NCBI GenBank assembly: GCA_964017145.1
Contig: OZ024844.1
Span: 2,604,001 to 2,668,000 of the forward strand
Source: Agrocybe praecox
Taxonomy: Eukaryota > Basidiomycota > Agaricomycetes > Agaricales > Agrocybaceae
Reading direction: 5' to 3'
Length of the DNA stretch: 64,000 bases
In this document: positions 11,978-23,164 of the stretch, one piece after another
Layout of the letters: every line of letters starts with the position of its first letter
How positions within the stretch are numbered: the first letter of the stretch is position 1
Notes under the pieces: model-generated
Told to the model about the DNA's origin: nothing
The model's database searches: none
The model's input: the letters and a program-made list of their open reading frames with translations, nothing else
Made by a program: the position numbers and the translations under genes

Positions 11978-12401
11978 GTCCGACCTGCTTTCTTACCATT
12001 TCTTCCACACACGCACACACATCACATGCAACCCCCTTCGAGTTCAAGTAATCCAATGGAATTTCTGTCATGACACGCCCGCACCATACACTTATCGGAA
12101 AGCATCTCAATTCGCACATCATTCTCCCTTTTTCTCATTTGCACGCCCCTTCATTTCGTTGTCTAATCCTCAATCAGTAGTACATAGCTTCCACAACCGC
12201 ATTCACTTATTCATGACCACATATTATCACATCATTTCCTTTAAGTTGTCCCATTCTCATTTCCTGCCTGACATGTATATTCTTTCGATTCTTGTGTATA
12301 CCTATTACTAGCACTTCGAAAGAGCGACAGGTCGCTTTTTCAATCATTTTATACACGGACTTAGAGATGCGCGTGAAATCCCATGAATGAAAGACCTTCC
12401 G
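11978..12401. other. Convergent 3' region, no gene seen
   Basis: These 424 nt lie between the stop of the serine-rich gene (+) and the stop of the small minus-strand gene. The sequence is CT-rich early and AT-rich later. A 6-bp hairpin followed by T residues at 12323-12340 resembles a bacterial terminator but has no expected role in a fungus. Confidence 0.6.
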
Positions 12402-13081
12402 TCATGTTCGTGCACTTGGTTCCATCCACACGGCCTAATTTCAGAATGTGGTTAGCTATCAGAGTATTGAGAGAAAATGAAAAGACGCACTGTCACCAAG
12501 AACCCTTCTTCCTCTGATTTTCCCGCAGCAGGTCGTATAGTAGAACTGTCGATGCTCGGACTGTTCACGAAGCGAGCCAAGTGTTCCAACTTCTCAACTT
12601 CGAACCCATATTCTTCGCAAAGCTTCTCAAGCTCTGCTTTACTCTTTACGGCCTTTCTTTTATCCAAAAGGTCGCTCAGAACAAAGGCATACAGGTGGTT
12701 GTTCGGGAGACCAGACGATGACGATGCTTCCGACTTTGCACGGGATTCGAAGAGACGTGTCGTGTTCTTGGTCTCTGGACGGAAACTTTGCATATGGTGG
12801 TCAACCCGCACCTGCCCTAGCGAGCTGAGGTTTGAGAGAAATTGGGGATCGGCTCCATCCTTTTCGATAGCTGCAAGGGATTAGTATGAGCCAAGTTGAC
12901 AAGGTTGGTTGAGCACGTCGTACCTACCTTCACTCCTCGATTCAGCAGTAACTGGCCGGCCGTGCGCAGTAGTAGTAGGAGAATCAGCCTTCGCCTGCGG
13001 TGGCTGACGAGTAGCGCCTTGAGTTACTCCTGGTCTAGCAGTAGGATACTTCCTGGCAGCTTTTGAAGCTGAACTGCCCAT
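12402..13081 (-). CDS. Small hypothetical protein with N-myristoylation-type start
   Basis: Three exons are proposed. Exon 1 starts MGSSASKAARKYPTARPG, a good Gly2/Ser6/Lys7 N-myristoylation context, and is followed by a low-complexity Gln/Pro/Thr segment. After an intron ending CTTGCAG, the second exon gives AIEKDGADPQFLSNLSSLG, then a basic region, then a predicted helical LDKRKAVKSKAELEKLCEEY. A final short exon, with acceptor TTAG near 12435, gives AVWMEPSART and TGA at 12402-12404. The length is about 190 residues. I cannot place it in a named family. The pattern of a myristoylated tail and a conserved helical middle suggests membrane association, which is inference. The last splice junction is the least certain part. 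Confidence 0.65.
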
Positions 13082-13619
13082 TTCAAGAAGTGGTCATAAA
13101 GAATAAGCGCGAAACAGTCATAAATATTGTGCCCAAAGCTATTTACACAAATAACACAAGTATATAGTTTTGTCTAAGTAAGCTATAGCACTTTTGCTGG
13201 ATGGATACCGAGACAGTATAAACTACTTAAGTCGTAAAAAAAGCAGTGAAACCTAGTCTATTTGCTTTATGGTTGCCAGTAGACAATCATCCTTTGTAGT
13301 ACACATAAAAAAGGAAAAAAATGAGTTATATCAAGAGAACTTTTTACGAAACCGTTCATTCCAGCACCAACTAGCAGCTGCAGGTGCCCCATTTTGATAG
13401 AGAGAGGATAGCACAAAAAAAGAGTGTGAGAGGCATGCACAGTGACGCAAGGAGGGGTATAGAAAAAACTATCCGGGACAACGTAACAACAGGCTTACAA
13501 GAGCAAAACCAAACGAGCGAACGAATGCGCAGCATTTTCATAAGGCGCACTTGATTTCAAATATTGGGCATGATTTAGAGAAAAAGAAAAATTGTCGTAA
13601 GATGTCGTATGGGGCTTTT
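13082..13619. other. Intergenic: PUF gene 3' side and promoter of small gene
   Basis: These 538 AT-rich nt lie between the stop of the RRM/PUF gene and the start of the small minus-strand gene. A-rich runs occur near 13305-13325 and 13575-13590. No open frame of interest, tRNA or repeat was seen. It must contain the 3' UTR of the PUF gene and the promoter of its downstream neighbour. Confidence 0.55.
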
Positions 13620-16600
13620 TTAAGCGTGGTATGCTCCCATGTTAGAGGGTGGAGGCTGTTGATACGGTTGGTACATGTATTGTTGATAGACATGAGGGGG
13701 ACCTGATTGAGGAGGCATACCGCCGTAAGGCGTTTGCAACTGGTTCATGGTGGGTAAGGGTCCTCCGTGAGAAAGGATTGGCGACTGACTACCGTAGGGG
13801 GAGGCGACCATAGGGGCATTTACTCCTGATCCTGGCATGCGACGAATGTTGACTTGACGTGGGCTCTCAGCTTCAGAAGTGCGCATACCGAATGGATTGA
13901 ATGGATCATTGCTAGGTGTATATGCAGGGTTAGGAATTTGACGCCTTGGTGCCGGTGCTGCAGGATTATATGCAGGATCAACATGCAACTGTGGTGGGTT
14001 GGCCGGTCCAGCTTGAGGATTCTGGCCGCCCATCTGCAAAGCAGCCATCATCGAAGCGAAGCCTTGGTCATTTGATGGGTATCCCGATGGAAGTCCCGGA
14101 ACTCCAAAATTCTGGGACGAGTTTTTGGTAACTTTGCCAGTTGGTGGCAAAGTATTATTGTAGGTTGGCTGGAAGTTTGGTACAGGCAAGCCAACTTCTT
14201 CAATGAGCCTTCTATAGGCTTGAGTTGCGATGACCTTGAGTTCAATGAGAACTCGTTTGGTAGCTTCCACATAAATTTGTTTGGCATTAGGGTCGATGAA
14301 GGGGCTGGTTAAGATTTTATGAACAACAGCAACCCCGTTGACTTGATCACCAAGTACATCGGTCAAGACGTGATCTGCAGGCGAGTTGAACAAAGCTTCA
14401 ACAATCTGCATAGACGCGTCGGGTTCAATCTTCTGATTAACAATGCGAAGAACAGTGAGCGACGCCAACTTGTGTGTGCAGAGATGGGAGAGATGAGGCG
14501 TAAAACGAGGAGCCAATAAATTATATCTAGAAGGGAATCCGGATGTGTCAAGCAGCCATGTTAACAGAAGGGCGCCATTAGGGTTCGTAGCCAGAGGAAT
14601 CGAGTTTAGAATAACTGCAGTGGCAATGCGACGTTGCTGATTGAGAGAGATATGGGGACTCTCGAGGCATGCCCTCATGCTGCGAGCACCAAAGCGGCCT
14701 TGAGCAACCTCCCACATTCGGTCAACGATAGCATCGAAGATGAAATCATTTGCAGGAGCCCCGAAGCGTAAGCAGCACCTTGTAGTAAAACCTTTAGTTA
14801 GCGACAGTAAAAGAAAGCAGGAAAAACCTATGGCGTACTGAATCACGTAATTGCCAAATTGGTCCAAAAGGAGAGGTGGCGCGTAAGCCCGAAGGTTTTG
14901 AGCGATCAACGCTACCTCCTCTGGACTGGTAACGCATTCGATGATCTTTTGAGCAGCCCATGTTCCGTTCTTGTGAATACCAATCATGGCAAGATGAGGG
15001 CAAATGCGCTCCAACATGGCTACCCTTGGTCCAGAAGAACATTTTTCGAACAGTTTCTGCACAACCTATAGAACAAGAATGAGTTCAAGAAAAAGAACAG
15101 TATCGCAATCACGAACAGTATTCCCGAGCCAGTCCGAAGCAAGATCAACAATTTCACCGTCCAAAAAGTCTGTTGCTACTTGGTCAACATCTTCGACCGA
15201 CATTGTACCTGAATCCAGACGCTTGCGAAGGTCACGCAGCTTGGATGCATCCCATCGACGATTGTGTTGCCTTTCAGAAACAAGAGGAATCGTGGTGTAA
15301 TACATCGTGGGGGGCCTAAAGTCTAAAAGCAGTAACGTGTTAATACATCTGCTGGAAAAAGAAAGAAAAAAAGGATTTATAACGCACCAGCCAAACTCTG
15401 AATATCGGCTTCAGCATCACTGCTCCCACCACTCAATTCTCTTAAAATCATTTGCTGTTCCGTAACTGAAGTAGTCCAACCAGGAGCCTTGGAACCATCG
15501 GAAGGAGTTGAACTTTTATGCAACCCAGACGCGATCATGCTGAGGAGAAGGTTCGACCTATAATTTTCAACGACCCCTCCAAGAACCTGCTGTTCAGCTG
15601 GAATTGTTGATGCACCCTTGATCCCACGTAAAGCGTGGATAGTAGCGCCCACACTGAGATCTCCTACACCTTGAGCAACAACACTAGCGTTTTCGTCCGG
15701 AGAGCCAGTGCCTTCTTGGCCATTCTTGACAGGAACTTTGGCAAAACCAATACGAATGGCTCCGACATCACTGCCAAGGACGTCACGTCCGTTGAGAGCC
15801 TTCCGAGCGCGAACGGCGTCATCCAGACGTTCAAAGTTGACTGAAGAAAAAGGCTCAAACAGGATCTATTTGAAGAGGTTATAAATGGACTCACTGAAAC
15901 CACAGTTCTTATGGGTGAGAACACGGGCAGACTCGATGGGACCATAAGGACTGAATACACTGAGAATCGTGGCAGGAGTGGTAGAAGATGGGATAGATCC
16001 AATCCAGAGCGCACGCGTAGGCGTCGATTGGAGCTGAGCATCCATTCCAGCCAGCCCAGCGCTACTTCCAGCAGACTTGCTGCCCCCTGCACCACCAGGT
16101 GACGTAGGTGCAGGACTTGTGGGGTTTCCTTTCGCGGGGGCTACAGGGGCGCTGTCCGCCTTACCGAAGCCGATTCTAACAGTCTGGCCATTGGGCATAC
16201 CGATATTTCCACCGAGGCGGTTCAAGACATCGTCCTTGGCACGAACAGCGTCGGCTTGGTCTACAAAATTGACAAATCCACATTCTTTCTCAGGAAGAAG
16301 TCTCAAGCTCTCGATCGCACCGTAGGGAGCGAACACATGTATGAGCTGTTCGCTGGTCACAGCACTGTCAAGATTTCCAATCCAAAGCGAACGCGTGGGA
16401 GTCTGGAGCTGTGTGGACTGGCCTTCTGTCTTGGGCGAAAGAGACCGATTGTTTCCACCGGGTGCAAGTAGGTACGCGGAGGCACCCTTTCCGACGGGAC
16501 CTTCGCTCTCGTTTGGGAAACGAACGCTGGGTGAGACGCCACTGCGACCACTCAGGAGCTTGTCGGTTCTAAGAATGCCGCCTGCGCTATTAGAAAGAGA

Positions 16601-17805
16601 GAGATTAGCATTAGGTTGCGCGAGTTCGTTGATGTAGGAGTATGGATCGGCAGTAGTGTTACGTCGCTGCATGGGACGCATAGTATCATCAAGTATACCA
16701 ACAGAGATAGCACGTGGTCGATTAGTAGTAGTTAGGTGGTCCGTTGCGTTGTAGCCTCTTAAAGATTGCCCATAGTCTCCTTGGCTGTTGGGAATGTCAT
16801 AAGCGTTGAGATTTTGGCGATCGTAACCCATATTGTCATAGTCATCAAAGTATTCTTCTTCTACAGCGGACGGAGTAGGGAGCAAAGAGTTGGACATGGG
16901 GCGCGTACGGTATGGGTTGGAAACCGTGCTAGCACGCATCCTCGAAGGATTTGCCAAGTTGATGGCAATCGCCGCCTGTGCTTGAGTTCGCAACTCGGAT
17001 ATAGTCGCTGCAGGAGGAGGGACCCTCTGAGTATCATCCAAACCAAGGTAATCCAAAGTACCGACGTCGAAATCATCTGCTCCCGAATCTGCTGACGTGA
17101 CGGAACGCAACTCATCGAGAACGGAAAAAGGGGCTGAACCATTAGGAGTAGATAACCAGGACGAAGAAAAGATGGAAGACGATCCAAAGGCATTGTTGAA
17201 ATTGCCGGACGGGAGTGTAAGGGAACCGGACCTCAGTCGGCTATTCCTTTCGGTGGTCACGTTTGGCGATGGCGCGATTGGAGGCTGGGGAGCTGTCGTG
17301 GTAGAATGGCGGAGGGCGGGCCTCGCGGGTGCTACTGCTGCTGCTGCTGCGGCCAAATTTACAGATGCCTGCTGTCCACCACCGCCGAGGGTGGGTTGCC
17401 TTTGACCTGGATCCACAGGTGAGTCCGTGGATGAAGCAGCAAAACGCTGAGCCGCGAGCTGAATGTTGGAAGGCAAGGTACCGGCCCTCGCTCTTCTGAA
17501 GCCTGGAGGATAGTTTGTAGGTGGCAAAATCGAGCCATCCCCGGTCGGTGTAAGAGAAGGAGGGGCCTCATTTGAAGAAGATCCCAGACCTCTCAGAGCA
17601 GGAGGCAGGTACCTAGCGCCCATAGCATCTCCCTGAAGCTCTCTGGCTCTGGAGAAGGGTAAAAAGTCAGCCTCGTCGGGGATGGTGTGAAAAGCAAAGA
17701 CACGCACCTCTTTGCGAACGCAGCTGACGGTGCTGGAGGAGGAGTCTTGCCACTAGGAGGAACCCTTGCATAAGAACCATTGTTGTCGGAAGCAGATAAA
17801 GACAT
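13620..17805 (-). CDS. JSN1: RRM + PUF-repeat RNA-binding protein, Jsn1/Puf1-like
   Basis: This large RNA-binding protein of about 1,300 residues probably binds 3' UTRs and controls mRNA fate. It starts MSLSASDNNGSYARVPPSG (ATG 17803-17805) with a small exon, followed by a long disordered Ser/Pro/Ala region. Two RRMs come next, both opened by the same motif: TPTRSLWIGNL then TPTRALWIGSI, with RNP1-like CGFVNF and CGFINF. The C-terminal half is the divergent PUF array, with VDLASDWLGNTVVQKLFEKC, HKNGTWAAQKIIECV, RFGAPANDFIFDAI and RFGARSMRACLE. The tail is Gln/Pro-rich and ends SNMGAYHA, TAA at 13620-13622. The intron after CGF is 15841-15894. Another splits the PUF array near 14775-14830. The order RRM then PUF separates it from classical Puf3/Pumilio proteins. 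Confidence 0.9.
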
Positions 17806-18831
17806 TATAGTTGTGTGGTGAATTGAAAAACGATTAGGGATTATGAAGGAGGAGCCCTGTGAAGATATGAGAATATTGGCCAATTAGTCGGAGAGAGATG
17901 CCCCTTGTACGTTGACGCTGTCGTGAAAATAAGCGCCTTGGATCTCCACGACGACGAGAGAGGAAGCCTCCAGAAAATAGTACTAAGTAATAGTAGTAGA
18001 TGGTCGTTGAGAGCAAAAACTCGTCCCTGTAAATCCGTCGAGCTGGTCCTGCTGGCTCATTTCCCACGCTCCTTCTCACTACGGATCCTCACTCCGTCTT
18101 ATGTCCTCTATTCACATGGTTAATCAAATTTATCATTATTTTCAAATCTTATTATCTTTATTGTCTCTGGGCGGTTATTCTATTAATAGTTTATTCTTTT
18201 AAAGCTAACTATACAATCATTAAAGTGGTATGCATTAGCTGGGTATCGTTTAGCAAGTAGTTAAATCCGAGGCTAGGGAGGCAAAGGTTGAGTCAAAGCA
18301 GAGTCTCCACATAGGTGCTCCTGGGGGTTGGTGCATGACCGGAATAGGGCCCCACCCCCAAAAAAGAAGGAAATTCGTGAAACTCAAAAGGATAGGGGGG
18401 CCAAATTAGACGTCAAGAAGGAAACGACGGCAATAAGATGCACAGAAAGTAACCGGACCGAAAATGCAACGAAGAGAATAAGGCTAACATGGGTTGAAAG
18501 CAGGGGAAAAAACTATATCTGATACAATATCTAGTAGGTTGTCACTATAAAGCGGTGTAGTCTGGTAATAGTAGTAAAAAATTTCCAACGCCACAATAAT
18601 GCCGTCCTCGACAGTGCTAATGTCAAAAAGGAGAACATAATTTTTTTTGATTAAAAAAAACGATTAATCATCAGCACAGCGAACGGCATCAGTGACAGTG
18701 CAGCAAAAAAACATGAATACGAATACAAATGGGATTGATCATAGCTATAAAATAGACGGGGGACGAACGAAGAAGAGGGAAAGAAATAGAAATAGAGAAA
18801 GCACGTCAGACGGAGCACTCACTCCAAAGAA
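17806..18831. other. Intergenic 1 kb: PUF promoter and GDS1-like 3' region
   Basis: This interval lies between two minus-strand genes. Its left part (17806-18120) is the likely promoter/5' UTR of the RRM/PUF gene; the rest is AT-rich. A G-rich/C-rich pair (18322-18328 with 18354-18360) could pair weakly. No credible gene, tRNA or transposon remnant was found. Confidence 0.5.
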
Positions 18832-21774
18832 TCACTTGGTCGATTTACGTGTCCGTCCACGAGTCGGAGCAGGCTGCGATGCAGCCAGCGCGCTCGCAAC
18901 GCGTTTCGACCTTCGTAATGGTGGATCAGCAGGTTTCTTCAATGGACTATCTGGCATTACGGCGTCAATCGTCTGTAACGAGGGAAGAGATAACGGCGAC
19001 ATGGGTGTCGTAGCAAGAAGCGGGGGACTTGGCGGGAGTGGTGATAATGGAGACATGGGTTCATCAAACAATGCACCCTCATCAACCACTGCAACGGGTT
19101 CGGCGTCCACCGCCATGGACTCATCAGGTTGTCCTTCATCCGGAATGACACAAAGTTCATGAAAGAGCTCCTGCTCTGTTGCGCTAAGCGGGAGGTCTTC
19201 AACGTCATCTTTGTCACCGATACTCAAACCAGTGACAAACTGAGGTACCTCTGCAGCACTAGCAGCCGGTACCTGAGGAGGATTAGCAACAGAAGACGCC
19301 GAGCTATCCTGAGATTCCCAACTCATAGCCGTAATCGTGGACCAGAAATGCGGACCAAACTGGTTCAGGCCACGCACGATAGTCGTCCGTCGATTTTGGA
19401 ATTCATGAAGAGCAGGTGGGAAGCGTTCAAACAAGGCGTCGCTCAAAAACACTTCAAGTGCCTGTGCTTTCTCCTTGGACATGTTATCGCGGACATAAGC
19501 CTGGGCTGCGGTAAGTGGCACCCACGTGCCGGAAACTTCCGGCGATCCCTTGGTGACGACAGTGGCATTGGGGATGTTGTTAACAGGTTGAATTGAGCCT
19601 GAATAAGCCACGATAGGAGAGAGATTGACGAAATCGGTATCAAGGCGGCGCAGGAGCTGGAACGCGCCCAGCATCATTTGATACACGGAGATTCCTAAAG
19701 AAAGAAGAATCAGCCAGAGTTTCGCAATCTGTCCATCAAATAGACTAAGGTCCTTACCTTCTAATACAATCGCCCGAATGGCAGGTTGGCAAGGTTGGCA
19801 TGTGGTCACCACGACTTCAGACGAACTTGCTTTTGGTGGGTCGCATCTAGTTAGCGATGGCGATACGCAGGCAGTCGGAAGGGGCAAATTTAACGCACGA
19901 ACTGTGGTTGTGGGATTGGGATAAATGTAGTATAGACGTTCTTCTGATGAAGAAGATTTCAGGGACGGCCCAGACATCGATTGAGCTATTACTGGAGGTG
20001 GGAGCGAAAAAGTTGATCCCGGTGTCTGAAGAAGAGGTACAGGAACCGTTTGTGCACGAGGACGAACTGCAGACGGCTGTTGATCACAATGATTGACTTC
20101 CTGTGGAGGTGACGATGCTGATGATGAAGATGAATCGGAGTATGAAAACGCGGCAAATTGTAGAGATAATTCTGTGAGAGGGGAAGAGGGTCCTGCAGGG
20201 AAGAGAGTATCGACGTCGAACTCTTCCTGCTTGATTCGCGCTGTAGAGTCCTCTAAATGCCAATCTGAGCCAAGTGACTGGTTGGCCTCCCAAGGGTCCA
20301 CCGGTTCCGTTTTGACCTTTTGACTCGTTTCTCCTTCAAGTACTTTTGCGAAAACATCTGCGACGCGTGCGTCTGCCACACTAGTATCAAAGTCGTCCCA
20401 AGCATCCAGCATTCCCTGAACGTCTGTTGGTTCCTCTTTGACAGTCACTTCCGTTGGAAGTATGACTGGCGCAGACGGTGACCTTGGACCTGGACTCTCC
20501 CAGACTGTCTCCCCTTCGCCTTCACTATCCAAATCGGCATCCCAACCTAAATCGTCGTCCTCTTGAATATCCGTTTCGTTTCGAGTCATGTCAAAGAGAT
20601 AGTCATCTTCGTCCTCGGAATCGGGAGGCGGCGTGGCAAATTGATTTAGAACGGAAGGTGAACGACGGAAGGGATCCTTGTATGTCGACTCGTAAGGATA
20701 TGAAGGGAAAGCTTCAATAGAGGGGGTATAACAAGGAATGGAGATGGAGCGGCGAGGATAAGGGGGTAGATAGTCATCTTGGCCTTGCGTCGTTATTCGT
20801 GTTGTCGTTGTATGTGATTGATCGTCCGAAGAGTCCACAGACATATCATCCCCGCCGGCATCTTCCTCTTCGTCATCGTCCGCGTCGTCTGACGTCCCAG
20901 ACTCGTCGTCGTCGTCATCGTCATTTGATACCTGTATAGGACGCGAGGATGAAGAGCCTTCGGCAGCAATGTCGCTATTCGAGGTTGTATTGAGCATGTG
21001 AAGAGGCTTGAGACGCAGAGTGAGTTTGACTTTTGGCGGACGTTCATCCTCGGAACCGGAATTGCGAGCGACACACCCTCTGAGAGGTCTCTTCCTCTTC
21101 TGGCCACATACTTCTTGCTCGCGTTTTCTTGAATGGCGCTCTCCAGGGGGAGGCGAAAGGGGATCGGGGTTGTTAAGAGTCGCATAGTCGCAGAGACGAA
21201 GACCGGCTTTAGCAAAGGGACAGGGTACCCCTGTGGCGCGACTGAGATACCATACAGCGGTCCCCTTCCTAAAGTTAGTAAGTCTATTTGGAAGAGGGTG
21301 AGAATCGCCGCCGGAACGCGAGTACAATGCCGGAACGAGGTCGTCGTCTGCAGGGGTGCCAGAGAGTGTATGACTAAGGAGAAGGGGAACATCCTGTTGC
21401 TTGTCGCAGCGAATCTTGTGTGCTCTGAGGTAAGTTGTGACGGCCTGGGCAGCTGCTGATAAACTAAATACGTATTAATAAGAAAGCCAGAGACAGTGGA
21501 GCAATACAGACTTTTGACAAGCTAGACCATAGTGACTTGCTCTTTCTGCAATATCCTTGATAGTCATTGCACGGTTATCCTGCGAGATACTAGTTGAGGA
21601 AATATCATAGTGGCGGAAGGATAAAATACATACGACGGAGACAAAGGCACGGGCGACTGCGAGAAATACTTTACTGGTCGCATCGTCTGGATGAAGGACG
21701 ATATTTGGAGGAGGAAAGGGAGGAAAATGAGATTTTTTATGGACACGGGTGTGGTAGGAATGTGGAGGATCCAT
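18832..21774 (-). CDS. GDS1: GDS1-like winged-helix nuclear protein
   Basis: The N-terminal module, about residues 20-150, reads VLHPDDATSKVFLAVARAFV, MTIKDIAERASHYGLACQ and AAAQAVTTYLRAHKIRCD. This matches my memory of the fungal Gds1-type winged helix, a putative DNA-binding fold. The remaining 700 or so residues are mostly disordered: acidic Asp/Glu runs (near 20880-20930), Ser/Pro-rich stretches, and a basic C-terminus rich in Lys/Arg (RRSKRVASALAASQ, then RGRTRKSTK, TGA at 18832-18834). A second conserved-looking segment, SVYQMMLGAFQLLRRLDTDF, follows a 63-nt intron whose length is a multiple of three and which has no stop. The first intron (54 nt) behaves the same way. The start ATG at 21772-21774 is preceded by a TATA-like run near 21884. 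The role as a transcription regulator is inference. Confidence 0.65.
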
Positions 21775-21883
21775 GAAGGTAATGAAAAAGAGCAGAGAGG
21801 ACTATGGAACACAGACAGAGTAATGAGACCCCAGAGCGGAGTTTCGGGGTCCTCTGATTGCCGCAGATGGCCGTATGATTAAT

Positions 21884-21891
21884 TATATATA
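21884..21891 (-). promoter_or_regulatory. TATA-like run upstream of GDS1-like gene
   Basis: TATATATA, embedded in an A/T-rich stretch, lies about 110 nt before the minus-strand ATG at 21774. It sits in the 217-nt gap behind the histone H1 stop, so it could also be ordinary AT-rich 3' sequence. Confidence 0.35.
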
Positions 21892-21991
21892 AAAACAACA
21901 AACTAACTAACTGTACAAGCATGATAACTAAAGAGCAAAATACACCGAATATATACAAGAAAAAGAATCAAGCAGCCACCTGTAACATTTT

Positions 21992-23029
21992 TCAGTTTGC
22001 ATTCTCGTCCCTGGATTCACTCGAACTAACCTTTTTGGCTTTCGAAGCGGGCTTTGAGGCTGGTTTGGATGCAGGCTTTGATCGTGGTTTCGCAGCAGGT
22101 GTTGTCTGCACTCGATTAGTAATTGTCATGAAAACATAAAATGATGAATGTCATACCTTCTTTGTGGTTGTCGCAGCAGCAGCCTTTTTCACAGGCGCTT
22201 TCTTTGTCGCGGCAGCTTTAGCCTTGGCAGCAGGTGTTGTGCCAGTCACAGCCTAAAATGGAAGATTAGAACGAAAGATAACGAAAGAGACAGACGGCAT
22301 CCCACCTTCTTCGCTGATCCCCGTTTGGCAGCAGTCGTTGTTGTCTTCTTCTTGGTTGTTGTTGCCTTTGCCTTTCCAGCGAGCACTTTCTTGGGTGCAG
22401 CAGCAGGGGCTTTCTTTGGAGCGCTCTTAACAGCAGGAGCAGCAGCGGGCTTCTTGGCGGCGGGGGTCTTGGAGGGTGGCTTCGAGTTCTAAAAGAGAGG
22501 GGTCAGCGCCGACAAGAATGGAGTACGAAAATAAACGATACCTCTTTGGATGCAGAAGCCTTTACTTTGGGTGCGAGCTTGACCTTTCCTGAGGGACCCT
22601 TTGGGAGAACAAAAATGCCGGTATCGGCTCCACTGGTGATCGCCCGGTTCAGTTGAGACAGGTTAACCCCGCTGACATCAATCTTGTACTGCTCCTCTGC
22701 AAACTATTCTTTTGTCAATAAAATTTCATTATAAAATAAAGCATATAAACCTTTTTGATGGTCAAACGAGACACTCCTTGGCGGACATCTTCTTTGTTGG
22801 CAGTAATGCATTCCTATAAGAATATTGAGCACTAGATCGAGCAATAAAATAAACAACATACGGTAATAATTTCTTTCCAGGAAGGACGACCAGAAGCAGC
22901 AGCCTTTGGAGCAGCAGCCTTGGTCTTGGAGGCAGGTTTTTTAGCAGTCGTTGTTTTCTTCGATGCAGGCTTGGATGCAGGCTTGGGTGTAGTCTCAGCG
23001 ATTGCAGGGGAGGAAGGTGAAGCAGACAT
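21992..23029 (-). CDS. HHO1: Linker histone H1, copy A
   Basis: This chromatin linker protein binds the nucleosome dyad and linker DNA. A short basic N-tail (MSASPSSPAIAETTPKPASK) leads to a globular winged-helix H15 domain: RPSWKEII, ECITANKEDVRQGVSR, IKKFAEEQYKIDV, LNRAITSGADTGIFVLPKG and PSGKVKLAPK. The long C-tail is rich in Lys/Ala/Pro with KPASKPASK repeats and ends DENAN at TGA, 21992-21994. About five introns, several inside the globular domain, divide the gene. I estimate about 255 residues. Copy B, on the opposite strand at 25677-26747, shares the globular motifs, including the identical block GIFVLPKGPSGKVKLAPK. A TATA element and a tandem 28-nt repeat lie just upstream of the start. 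Confidence 0.93.
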
Positions 23030-23042
23030 TATTGGTGAGGAC

Positions 23043-23089
23043 TGTGGCTTGGTACTTTCTTGAGGAGCCCTGTGGCTTCGTACTTTCTT
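23043..23089. repeat. Two-copy 28-nt direct repeat in H1 copy A leader
   Basis: The 19-nt segment at 23043-23061 (TGTGGCTTGGTACTTTCTT) recurs at 23071-23089 with one mismatch, giving a 28-nt period. It lies 14-60 nt upstream of the histone start and overlaps the end of the TATA-like element, so it falls in the presumed core promoter or 5' UTR. Confidence 0.8.
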
Positions 23090-23096
23090 ATTTATA
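23089..23096 (-). promoter_or_regulatory. TATA box of histone H1 copy A
   Basis: Read on the minus strand this is TATAAATA, 60 nt upstream of the ATG at 23029, in a position typical of strongly expressed fungal genes. Confidence 0.5.
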
Positions 23097-23164
23097 TCGC
23101 CGCCTATTTCGTGGCTGTGCTGACTTTCACTCTTTGTTGATTCGACGCGTCAACTACTTATACG

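Noticed and set aside
12323..12340. 6-bp hairpin followed by T-run resembling a rho-independent terminator
   Set aside because: The window is a spliced eukaryotic genome, the loop is only 2 nt, and such terminators are not used by fungal polymerase II.
18322..18360. G-run/C-run inverted pair in the 1-kb gap
   Set aside because: Only 7 bp pair perfectly with a 25-nt loop and simple composition; likely chance.
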